A stretch of 64,000 bases of DNA from Streptomyces malaysiensis subsp. samsunensis (GTDB taxonomy: Bacteria; Actinomycetota; Actinomycetes; Streptomycetales; Streptomycetaceae). The stretch spans positions 62,001 through 126,000 of the forward strand of contig NZ_JANIIC010000025.1 of the NCBI RefSeq assembly GCF_024519315.1. The letters run 5' to 3'. This document shows positions 42,643-49,717 of this stretch, in pieces (position 1 is the stretch's first letter; the number at the start of each line of letters is the position of its first letter). The position numbers and the translations under genes are program-made. Under the pieces are notes generated by a model. It was not told the DNA's origin, did not search any database, and saw only the letters and a program-made list of their open reading frames with translations.

Positions 42643-43848
42643 ATGAAGCGTCTGAGGACACGGGTCGCGATCGTCGGGGCGGGCCCCGGCGGGCTGCTGC
42701 TCTCCCATCTGCTCCAGCGCCACGGGGTGGATTCGATCGTTCTGGAGCGGCGGAGCCGGGAGCACGTGGAGCGTCGGGTGCGGGCGGGGCTGCTGGAGGG
42801 CGGCACCGTGGACTTCCTGCGCGAGGCCGGTCTCGCGGACCGGCTGGACCGCGAGGGGCTGGTCCATGAGGGCTTCGTCTTCCGGTTCGGCTCGCGCGCC
42901 CACCGGATGCCCTTCACCGAACTGACCGGCCGCACCGTGCATATGTACGGCCAGCAGGAGCTGGTGAAGGACCTGATCCGGGCCAGGGCGGAGGCCGGGG
43001 CGCGGCTGTGGTTCGACGTGCCCGACGTCGAACTGCGGGGCCTGGAGACGGATACGCCGACGGTGCGGTGCACGGTGGCGGGCGAACCGGTGGAGATCGC
43101 CTGTGACTTCGTCGCGGGCTGCGACGGATTCCACGGCGTCTCCCGCCGGTCCGTACCGTCCGGTGCGCTGTCCACCTACGAGCGTGCCTACCCCTACGCC
43201 TGGCTGGGGGTGCTGGCCCAGGCCCCGCCCGCCGCCGAGGAGCTGATCTACGCGGTGCACAGCCGGGGCTTCGCGCTGTACAGCATGCGCTCGCCCGCGG
43301 TGAGCCGGCTCTATCTCCAGGTGGAGGCCGGTGAGCGGGTGGAGAACTGGCCCGATGAGCGGATCTGGAAGGAGCTGCACACCCGTCTGGACATCGACGG
43401 CGCCCCCGAACTGACCGAGGGGCCGATCCTGGAGAAGAGCTGTGTGGCGCTCCGGGGCTTCGTCACCGAGCCGATGAGTCACGGACGGCTGTTCCTGGCC
43501 GGTGACGCCGCGCATATCGTGCCGCCGACCGCGGCCAAGGGGCTCAACCTCGCCGTGGCGGACGTCAAGGTGCTGGCCGCGGCCTTCCGGGAGTTCTACG
43601 CCCACGGCGACCGCGCCGCGCTGGACGGCTATACGGCGGACTGTCTGCCCGGGGTGTGGCAGGCGCTGGAGTTCTCCGACTGGATGTCGGGGCTGCTGCA
43701 CCGGCCCCCGGAGGGCCGGGTGTTCGACGGTCGGCTCCAGGACGCCCGGCTCGAGGCCGTGGTGAACTCCCCCGCCGCGCGGACCTTCGCCGAGAACTAC
43801 GTGGGCCTGGCGCGGGAGCGGACGCCGGCCCGGGGAGGGCGGCCATGA
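42643..43848 (+). CDS. 4-hydroxybenzoate 3-monooxygenase-type flavoprotein
   Basis: A 401-residue PobA-type aromatic hydroxylase. FAD motifs are VAIVGAGPGGLLLSHLLQRH and GRLFLAGDAAHIVPP. Residues that in Pseudomonas PobA bind the substrate carboxylate and ring are kept: ELIYAVHSRGFALYSMRS covers Tyr201, Ser212 and Arg214; SRLYLQ holds Tyr222; KGLNLA and AENYVGL supply Asn300 and Tyr385. A para-substituted benzoate should therefore bind. In this cluster the likely substrate is 4-aminobenzoate (or its prenyl derivative), giving an ortho-aminophenol; PobA binds 4-aminobenzoate as an analogue. 4-hydroxybenzoate is the alternative. It overlaps the UbiA gene by ATGA. Confidence 0.87.
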   Translation: MKRLRTRVAIVGAGPGGLLLSHLLQRHGVDSIVLERRSREHVERRVRAGLLEGGTVDFLREAGLADRLDREGLVHEGFVFRFGSRAHRMPFTELTGRTVHMYGQQELVKDLIRARAEAGARLWFDVPDVELRGLETDTPTVRCTVAGEPVEIACDFVAGCDGFHGVSRRSVPSGALSTYERAYPYAWLGVLAQAPPAAEELIYAVHSRGFALYSMRSPAVSRLYLQVEAGERVENWPDERIWKELHTRLDIDGAPELTEGPILEKSCVALRGFVTEPMSHGRLFLAGDAAHIVPPTAAKGLNLAVADVKVLAAAFREFYAHGDRAALDGYTADCLPGVWQALEFSDWMSGLLHRPPEGRVFDGRLQDARLEAVVNSPAARTFAENYVGLARERTPARGGRP

Positions 43849-44816
43849 CCACCTCACTGACCGGCGAGAGCCGGACCACGGCGCGCCCCCGCGGCGGCGG
43901 GGACGTGGCGCGCGGTCTGTTCCGGCTGTCGAAGATCTTCGTCTATCAGAACTACTTCGGGTGGGGCATGGCATGGCTCACCCTGAGCCCGCAGGCGCGC
44001 GACCGCCCGGGGACCACCGCCGCGATGCTGCTGTTCCTGCTCGGCTCCATGGGCATCGTCACCTGCACCTGCGCCACCGACGACCTGGTCGGCTTCCGCA
44101 ACGGCAGCGACGCGCGCAACTACAAGTCCGGGGAGACCAAGCGCGATATCCGCGGCAAGCCGCTGCTCAGCGGGGCGGTCACCGAGCGCGAGGCGGTGCG
44201 GTTCATCGTCTGCGCGGCCTCGGTGGCGGTGCTCGCGGGGATCGGGGCGTTCTGGGCGCTGGACTGGCGGGCCCCGGCCGCGGCCTACCTCCTGTACGGG
44301 GTCGGGTTCTTCTTCAGCGTGCAGTACTCGGCGGGGCTGCGGCTGAGCTACCACCGGGGCGGTGCCGAGACCCTGCTGTGCCTGGCCACCACGGCCGGGC
44401 TGCTGGCCCCCTATCTGGCGGTGGAGCGGCACTGGTCCTCCCCCGCGGTGCTGGCGGGTCTGCTGCTGGGGCTCTGGCTGGTGATGGTGAGCAGCTACTC
44501 CAACGTCAACGACGCCGACGGGGACCGCTCGGTGGGCCGCCGGACGCTGGCCGCGTCGACCGGGCCGCGGGTCTACAAGACCGCCATGGTCCTCCTCGTC
44601 CTGGCGTCGGCCACGCTGATCTGCCTCCTCGGCCTGGCCACGCCCTGGCCGTGGTGGACCCTGCTGACCCTGCTGCCCGCCACCGTCCTGCACACGGCCC
44701 AGCTGCGCGAGGGCCCGCTGCGGGGGCGCTGGCTCAGCGCCCGCAAGCTGGGGCTCTACGCCTATGACCTGGGCTTCCTGGGTCTGCTGGCACCCGCGCT
44801 GTATGTCCTGTCCTAG
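43845..44816 (+). CDS. UbiA-family prenyltransferase
   Basis: The 323-residue protein has about eight membrane helices and two Asp-rich sites: CATDDLVGFRNGSDARNYKS (residues ~75-94, a variant NDxxDxxxD) and SYSNVNDADGDRSVGRRTLA (second DxxxD). It should transfer the polyprenyl chain to an aromatic acceptor in the membrane. UbiA itself and yeast Coq2 accept 4-hydroxybenzoate, and Coq2 also 4-aminobenzoate, so an aminobenzoate acceptor is reasonable. A UbiA-type terpene cyclase role cannot be excluded. ATG 43845 overlaps the hydroxylase stop. Immediately after it comes a large palindromic element. Confidence 0.88.
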   Translation: MTTSLTGESRTTARPRGGGDVARGLFRLSKIFVYQNYFGWGMAWLTLSPQARDRPGTTAAMLLFLLGSMGIVTCTCATDDLVGFRNGSDARNYKSGETKRDIRGKPLLSGAVTEREAVRFIVCAASVAVLAGIGAFWALDWRAPAAAYLLYGVGFFFSVQYSAGLRLSYHRGGAETLLCLATTAGLLAPYLAVERHWSSPAVLAGLLLGLWLVMVSSYSNVNDADGDRSVGRRTLAASTGPRVYKTAMVLLVLASATLICLLGLATPWPWWTLLTLLPATVLHTAQLREGPLRGRWLSARKLGLYAYDLGFLGLLAPALYVLS

Positions 44817-44820
44817 GGGG

Positions 44821-44988
44821 TGTCCGGCGGATCCTGGCGCCTGCGGCGGGCTGCTCCCCTCCCCGCCCCTTCCCGAAACTGGGGCTCCGCCCCAGACCCC
44901 GAGGTCCAGGGGCGAAGCCCCTGCCACGCGGCGGAGCCGCATATCGACGCTGCGGGAAGGGGCGGGGAGGGGACAGATCCGCCGGACA
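44821..44988. repeat. 168-bp palindromic intergenic element inside the BGC operon
   Basis: Outer arms TGTCCGGCGGATC (44821-44833) and GATCCGCCGGACA (44976-44988) are exact reverse complements, as are inner arms CCCCTCCCCGCCCCTTCCCG (44856-44875) and its complement (44953-44972). Between them are three hairpins: TGGGGCTCCGCCCCA, AGGGGCGAAGCCCCT and GCGGCGGAGCCGC. The whole 225-bp gap between the UbiA and ligase genes is essentially this element. Transcribed, it would fold into a very stable multi-branched stem. Confidence 0.85.
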
Positions 44989-45041
44989 TCCCGTAGCCGT
45001 ACGTCCTGTCCCAGCCGCACCCCTATACGAGGAGATGAACC

Positions 45042-46661
45042 ATGGCGGCGCGTTCTCAACGGCCCGTCAACGTCGGCCGGTTGTTCCACTGGGCCGCCGA
45101 ACAGGGCAGGCCGACGGTCATGCATCTGGACCGGCCCTTCGACATCGCCCCGGACTCCGGTACCCGCTTCGATGTGCCCGCCCTGGCGGCCACGGTGGAG
45201 GACGCCGCGGGCTGGCTCCACGGGGCGGGGCTGCGCCACGGCGACCGGCTCGCCATCGTCAAGGAGAACCACTACGACTTCATCCTGCTCGCCTCGGCCG
45301 CCGCCCGGCTCGGCGCGCTGCCGGTGATGATCGCGCCCATCAGGTCGGAGGCGCATATCCGCACCCTGCTCACCAGGGTCTCGCCGAAGGTGCTGGTGAT
45401 GGGCACCACGGTGCTGGAGCGGATGACCGCCGCCGGTATCGCGCTGGACGACCCGGGGATGACCCTGGTGGCCGTCGGCGGGGACCGCCCGGGGGTGCCG
45501 GACGGCACGCTGCGCATCGACGATGTGCGCGGCGGCGCCCGGCCGCCGGTGCGGTTCCGCGGTGTCCACGAGCCCATGCTGGTCACCCACACCTCCGGCA
45601 CCACGGGTGTGCCGAAGCTGGTGGTGCACTCGCCCGCCACCACGCTCGCGGCGGTGCCGTTCCGCATCGAGTCCTACCGGCTGCCGCTGATGACCTCCCG
45701 TCCGGGAGACGTGGTGGCCAGCGGGATCTCCTTCGCCCACAACCGCAATCTGTCCTGGACCAACGGCACGCTGTTCCGCGGGCCGAAGAAGATGGTGATC
45801 CTCTCCGAGCCGGGGCTGGACAATGTGGCGCGCATGCTGGCCGCGCACCCTCCCACCTCGCTGGAGGCGTGTCCGAACGTCTTCCAGTACTGGGAGGAGC
45901 TGGCCGACACCCGGCCCGAACTCTTCGCGGGCGTACGGCGCTTCATCAGCACCTTCGACGCGGTGCACCCCAGGACCGTCCGCAAGTTCCTCGGCGCCTC
46001 CCGGGTCCGGCTCCCGCTGTGGGCCTGGGGCGTGGGGCAGTCGGAGATCGCGGGCATCGCCGCCGGGGTGGCCACCCGCTCCATGGTCCGCCCCGGCAGG
46101 CCCCGGGCGCATGACGCCACCAACGTCGGGTTCCCGCCCCTGGTCCGGGTCAAGGTCGTGGACCCGGAGACCGGCCGCAAACGGTCCCGGGGGAAGCCGG
46201 GGCTGCTGATGGTCAGGACCAAGTCACGGTGTCTGACCTATCTGGGCGAGGACGACCGGCACCGCGCCAAGGACCAGGGCCGCTGGTGGAACACCGGCGA
46301 TCTGGGCGAGTACGCGGGCTACGGCCGCATCCGGCTGATCGACCGCGAGGTCGACATGATCCCCGGGATGAGCTGCATCGAGCTGGAGTCCACTCTGCTC
46401 GACCGGCTGGACCGGGCCTCCGAGGTGATCGTGCTGGGGGTCCCCGGGCAGCCGCCGATCCCGGTGCTGTGCATGCGCGACGACGCCCTGGACCCGCAGG
46501 AGTGGGACCGGGCCTGCCGGGGCCTGCCCGAGATGGACAAGCCGCGGCTCGTCCCCTGGGACGAGATGCCGCGCACCGCCACCTGGAAGGTACGCCGGGG
46601 GGAGCTGCGCGAACAGCTGCTGGGCTCCAGCGACACCTATGGCACCGGGCAGTGGACCTGA
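45042..46661 (+). CDS. ANL-superfamily adenylating enzyme (acyl-CoA ligase-like; candidate diazotase)
   Basis: A 539-residue AMP-forming enzyme. The P-loop is LVTHTSGTTGVPKLVVH (about residues 184-200); AWGVGQSEIAG replaces the usual A5 YGxTE; NTGDLGEYAGYGRIRLIDR is A7/A8; PRTATWKVRRGELREQL holds the catalytic Lys but with Trp where Gly is usual. Two reactions are open: CoA or adenylate activation of the aromatic carboxylate, or ATP-dependent diazotisation of an arylamine with nitrite, as done by the ANL homologue CreM in cremeomycin biosynthesis. The nitrite-generating pair encoded downstream favours the second, but sequence alone does not decide. GAGGAG lies 9 nt before ATG 45042. Confidence 0.82.
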   Translation: MAARSQRPVNVGRLFHWAAEQGRPTVMHLDRPFDIAPDSGTRFDVPALAATVEDAAGWLHGAGLRHGDRLAIVKENHYDFILLASAAARLGALPVMIAPIRSEAHIRTLLTRVSPKVLVMGTTVLERMTAAGIALDDPGMTLVAVGGDRPGVPDGTLRIDDVRGGARPPVRFRGVHEPMLVTHTSGTTGVPKLVVHSPATTLAAVPFRIESYRLPLMTSRPGDVVASGISFAHNRNLSWTNGTLFRGPKKMVILSEPGLDNVARMLAAHPPTSLEACPNVFQYWEELADTRPELFAGVRRFISTFDAVHPRTVRKFLGASRVRLPLWAWGVGQSEIAGIAAGVATRSMVRPGRPRAHDATNVGFPPLVRVKVVDPETGRKRSRGKPGLLMVRTKSRCLTYLGEDDRHRAKDQGRWWNTGDLGEYAGYGRIRLIDREVDMIPGMSCIELESTLLDRLDRASEVIVLGVPGQPPIPVLCMRDDALDPQEWDRACRGLPEMDKPRLVPWDEMPRTATWKVRRGELREQLLGSSDTYGTGQWT

Positions 46662-46676
46662 TCCGCGCCGCACACC

Positions 46677-46713
46677 GCACCGCCGCACCGCCGCACCGCC
46701 GCACCGCCGCACC
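46677..46713. repeat. 8-bp tandem repeat before the terpene cyclase gene
   Basis: GCACCGCC is repeated head to tail about 4.6 times. It lies in the 98-bp spacer between the ligase and cyclase genes. Confidence 0.85.
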
Positions 46714-46759
46714 ACGCATCGAGACGAACGCATCCACCGTGAACGAGGGGTAATTAGCC

Positions 46760-47575
46760 GTGTGGTTCCCGCCCGCTCTCATCGATCTGCCGAACATCGC
46801 TCCGGTGACCCTGCCGGAGGCGGACCGGCCGAGTTGGCTCTTCTGGATCCTGATGGGCCCCTGCGCATCGGGCTGGCTGGTGGCGTACGGACTCGCCATC
46901 TACCGCGCCAAACTGGACAAGCGGGTGGGGATTCCCGTCTTCGTGGTCGAGGTCAACCTCGCCTGGGAGTTCACCCTCTCCCTGATCCTGGACCAGGCCG
47001 ATGTGCAGCGCCCGATCAATCTGAGCTGGTTCCTGGTCGACTGCTTCATCCTCCGGCAGACGCTGGCCTACGGCTGGAAGGACTATCCCGGTATGAGCCG
47101 GCGGGCCTTCCGGTGGATGGTCTTCGGCGTCATCGCGTGGTCCGCGGTCTTCCACATCATGACGACCTATGAGCTCAAGGACGCCACCGGTATCTACACC
47201 GGCACCGGGCTGAATGTGTTCCTGAGCCTGTCCTTCATCTTCATGCTCAACCGCCGCGGGTCCTCGCTCGGGCAGTCGATGTACGTGGCGCTCGCCAAGG
47301 GCATCGGCTCGTTCTTCGCGGGGTGGACGGTGCTGGTGATGTACCCGGGCCACCACCTGTTCATCTTCCTCTTCCTGACCGTGTGGACCATCGACGCGAC
47401 CTACTGCGTGCTGCTGTACCGCAAGGTCCGCGAGGAGGGCCGCTCGCCGTGGGCCTGGAACCGGGGCCCGGCAGAGGTCCCCGACGCCCCGGGCGGCCTC
47501 GCCACCGGGAGCGCCCCGCGCCACGGGGAGCGGGAGCACGAGGAGGCGGCCGTCCGCAGCGCGGCCTCGGGCTGA
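46760..47575 (+). CDS. Pyr4/PaxB-like integral-membrane terpene cyclase
   Basis: The 271-residue protein has about seven membrane helices and little soluble sequence apart from a 40-residue acidic C-terminal tail. VVEVNLAWEFTLSLILDQAD carries the helix-embedded Glu, and LFLTVWTIDATYCVLLY the late Asp, at positions matching the essential Glu and Asp of the fungal meroterpenoid cyclase Pyr4; PaxB-type cyclases share this layout, and bacterial relatives exist in indole-terpenoid clusters. It should cyclise the prenyl chain of the aromatic intermediate by protonation. GTG 46760 has GAGGGG about 9 nt upstream. The assignment rests on topology and the two acidic motifs. Confidence 0.75.
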   Translation: MWFPPALIDLPNIAPVTLPEADRPSWLFWILMGPCASGWLVAYGLAIYRAKLDKRVGIPVFVVEVNLAWEFTLSLILDQADVQRPINLSWFLVDCFILRQTLAYGWKDYPGMSRRAFRWMVFGVIAWSAVFHIMTTYELKDATGIYTGTGLNVFLSLSFIFMLNRRGSSLGQSMYVALAKGIGSFFAGWTVLVMYPGHHLFIFLFLTVWTIDATYCVLLYRKVREEGRSPWAWNRGPAEVPDAPGGLATGSAPRHGEREHEEAAVRSAASG

Positions 47576-47611
47576 GCCGCGTCCCGGCCCCTTCGTCCAC
47601 GGAGAATGACC

Positions 47612-49717
47612 ATGACCACACAACGTCTGGACGTCTGTCTCATCGGTGCCGGGCCCCGGGGGCTGTCGGTCCTGGAGCGGCTGTGCGCGAACGCCGCGGA
47701 GGCGGCGCCCACGACCTCGGTCACCATCCATGTGGTGGACCCGTTTCCGCCGGGGGCGGGGCGGGTCTGGCGCTCCGGCCAGTCCCGCCATCTGCTGATG
47801 AACACCGTGGCCGGACAGGTCACCATGTTCACGGACGAGACCGTGGAGATGGCCGGACCGGTCCTCCCCGGGCCCAGCCTGTACGAGTGGGCCCGGTTCG
47901 TGAGCCTCACCGGCGGTCTCGACGAGGTCGGGTACGACGAGGAGGTCCTCGCCGAGGCACGGCGCCTTAGCCCCGACTCGTACCCCACCCGCGCCTTCCA
48001 CGGGCACTATCTGGAGTGGATCCACCGGCGGGTGACCGGCACCGCCCCGGCCTCCGTCCGCACGGTCTCCCACCGCTCGCGGGCGGTGGGGCTCGAGGAG
48101 CGTACGGCGGGCGCGGCGCAGACCGTCGTCCTGGAGGACGGCACCCGGCTCGAGGGGCTGCACGCCGTGGTGCTGGCCCAGGGTCATGTGCCGCAGCGGC
48201 GCTCACCGCGGGAGACGGCCCACGCGGCCTTCGCCGAGGCGCGGGGCCTGCGCTATGTCCCGCCCGCCGGTCCTGCCGAGGTGGATCTGTCCGGCGTCCG
48301 GCCCGGGGAGGCCGTGGGCCTGCTGGGGCTGGGGCTGAACTTCTTCGACTATCTGGCCCTGCTCACCGAGGGCCGGGGCGGGCGGTTCGAACGGCGGGCG
48401 GGGCGTCTGGTCTACCGGCCCTCGGGCCGGGAGCCGCGGCTGCTCGCGGGTTCGCGCCGGGGCGTGCCGTTCCACTCCCGGGGCGAGAACCAGAAGGGCC
48501 CGCACGGCCGTCACCACCCGCTGGTGCTGACCCCGGAGGTGATCAGCGGGCTGCGGCGGCGCGCCCGTGAGCGGGGCGGTCTGGACTTCCGCTCCGAGCT
48601 GTGGCCGCTGATCTCCAAGGAGGTGGAGACGGTCTACTACACCGCGCTGCTCGCCTCCCGGGGGCGCGAGGCGGCCGCGCACCGGCTGCGCGCCGCCTAT
48701 CCGTCGGCGCCCCGGGGCGGCGCGGAGGAGGAGCGGCTGCTGACCGAGAGCGGCATCCCGCCCCGACAGCGCTGGAACTGGGACCGGATCGCGCGGCCCT
48801 GCCCCGCCCACGGCCTCCGCTCCCCCGCCGCGTTCCGGTCCTGGCTGCTGGAGTATCTGCGGGCGGATCTGGAGGCGGCGCGCGCGGGCAATGTGCACGG
48901 CCCGCTGAAGGCGGCCCTGGATGTGCTGCGCGATCTGCGCAACGAGATACGGCTGGTGGTGGACCACGGCGGGCTGACGGCCCGTTCGCACCGCGAGGAC
49001 CTGGACGCCTGGTACACCCCGCTGAACGCCTTCGTATCGATCGGCCCTCCGGCCCGGCGGATCGAGGAGGCGGTCGCGCTCATCGAGGCCGGTGTGCTGA
49101 CCGTACTGGGCCCGCGCACCGTGGCCCGCGCCGACGCCGAGGAGGGCGCCTTCGTCCTGGAGTCCCGTGCCGTGCCCGGCTCGCGGCGGCCGGTGACCAC
49201 GCTGATCGATGCCCGGCTGCCGGGCACCGATGTGCGCTCCAGCGCCGATCCGCTGCTGTCGGGGCTGCTGGCGGACGGTCAGTGCGTCCCGTATGTGGTC
49301 GGCGGCGCCCGGGGCGGGCGGGGCGGTCACGAGACGGGCGACCCCGAGACGGACGGCCATGAGACGGACGGCTCCGAGACAGGCGGCCATGAGACAGGCG
49401 CTCACGAGACGGGCGGTCGCGAGACCGGCGGGCACGAGACCGGCGGGCTCGCGGTGGGGCCCAGCCCCTACCACCTGCTGAACGCCGCGGGGCGGCCGCA
49501 TCCACGGCGGTTCGCCTTCGGCGTACCCACCGAATCCGTCCACTGGGCCACGGCCGCGGGCGTCCGGCCGGGGGTCGGCTCTGTGATCCTTTCCGATGCC
49601 GATGCCATCTCGCGTGCCGTGCTGGCGCTGCGCGACGGCTCGCCCACCGACCCCAACGGCCCCACTGACCCCACTGGCCCCACCGGCCCCGAGACGATCG
49701 AGGTTTCCGTTCCATGA
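47612..49717 (+). CDS. CreE-like FAD-dependent monooxygenase (predicted aspartate N-oxygenase)
   Basis: A 701-residue FAD/NAD(P)-binding protein of the NAD_binding_9 type. LDVCLIGAGPRGLSVLERL opens the FAD fold, RHLLMNTVAGQVTMF and PTRAFHGHYLEWIHRR follow, GEAVGLLGLGLNFFDYLALL is the second dinucleotide motif, and SPYHLLNAAGRPHPRRFAFG closes the fold. This architecture is that of CreE, which oxidises L-aspartate to nitrosuccinate in cremeomycin biosynthesis. The lyase gene overlapping it by ATGA completes that pathway. ATG 47612 was chosen over ATG 47606 because GGAG ends 7 nt before it. Near the C-terminus an 8-unit pentapeptide insert interrupts the fold. Confidence 0.78.
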   Translation: MTTQRLDVCLIGAGPRGLSVLERLCANAAEAAPTTSVTIHVVDPFPPGAGRVWRSGQSRHLLMNTVAGQVTMFTDETVEMAGPVLPGPSLYEWARFVSLTGGLDEVGYDEEVLAEARRLSPDSYPTRAFHGHYLEWIHRRVTGTAPASVRTVSHRSRAVGLEERTAGAAQTVVLEDGTRLEGLHAVVLAQGHVPQRRSPRETAHAAFAEARGLRYVPPAGPAEVDLSGVRPGEAVGLLGLGLNFFDYLALLTEGRGGRFERRAGRLVYRPSGREPRLLAGSRRGVPFHSRGENQKGPHGRHHPLVLTPEVISGLRRRARERGGLDFRSELWPLISKEVETVYYTALLASRGREAAAHRLRAAYPSAPRGGAEEERLLTESGIPPRQRWNWDRIARPCPAHGLRSPAAFRSWLLEYLRADLEAARAGNVHGPLKAALDVLRDLRNEIRLVVDHGGLTARSHREDLDAWYTPLNAFVSIGPPARRIEEAVALIEAGVLTVLGPRTVARADAEEGAFVLESRAVPGSRRPVTTLIDARLPGTDVRSSADPLLSGLLADGQCVPYVVGGARGGRGGHETGDPETDGHETDGSETGGHETGAHETGGRETGGHETGGLAVGPSPYHLLNAAGRPHPRRFAFGVPTESVHWATAAGVRPGVGSVILSDADAISRAVLALRDGSPTDPNGPTDPTGPTGPETIEVSVP
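49328..49447 (+). repeat. 15-bp coding minisatellite, eight units, in the CreE-like gene
   Basis: Eight 15-bp units (CACGAGACGGGCGGT type) encode pentapeptides HETGD, PETDG, HETDG, SETGG, HETGA, HETGG, RETGG, HETGG. Being a multiple of three, it can change copy number without shifting frame. It sits between PYVVGGARGGRGG and LAVGPSPYHLLN, probably a surface loop. Confidence 0.9.

Noticed and set aside
43854..46112. Minus-strand open frame of about 750 codons within the BGC
   Set aside because: Antisense to the UbiA and ANL genes and through the palindromic element; no motif support.
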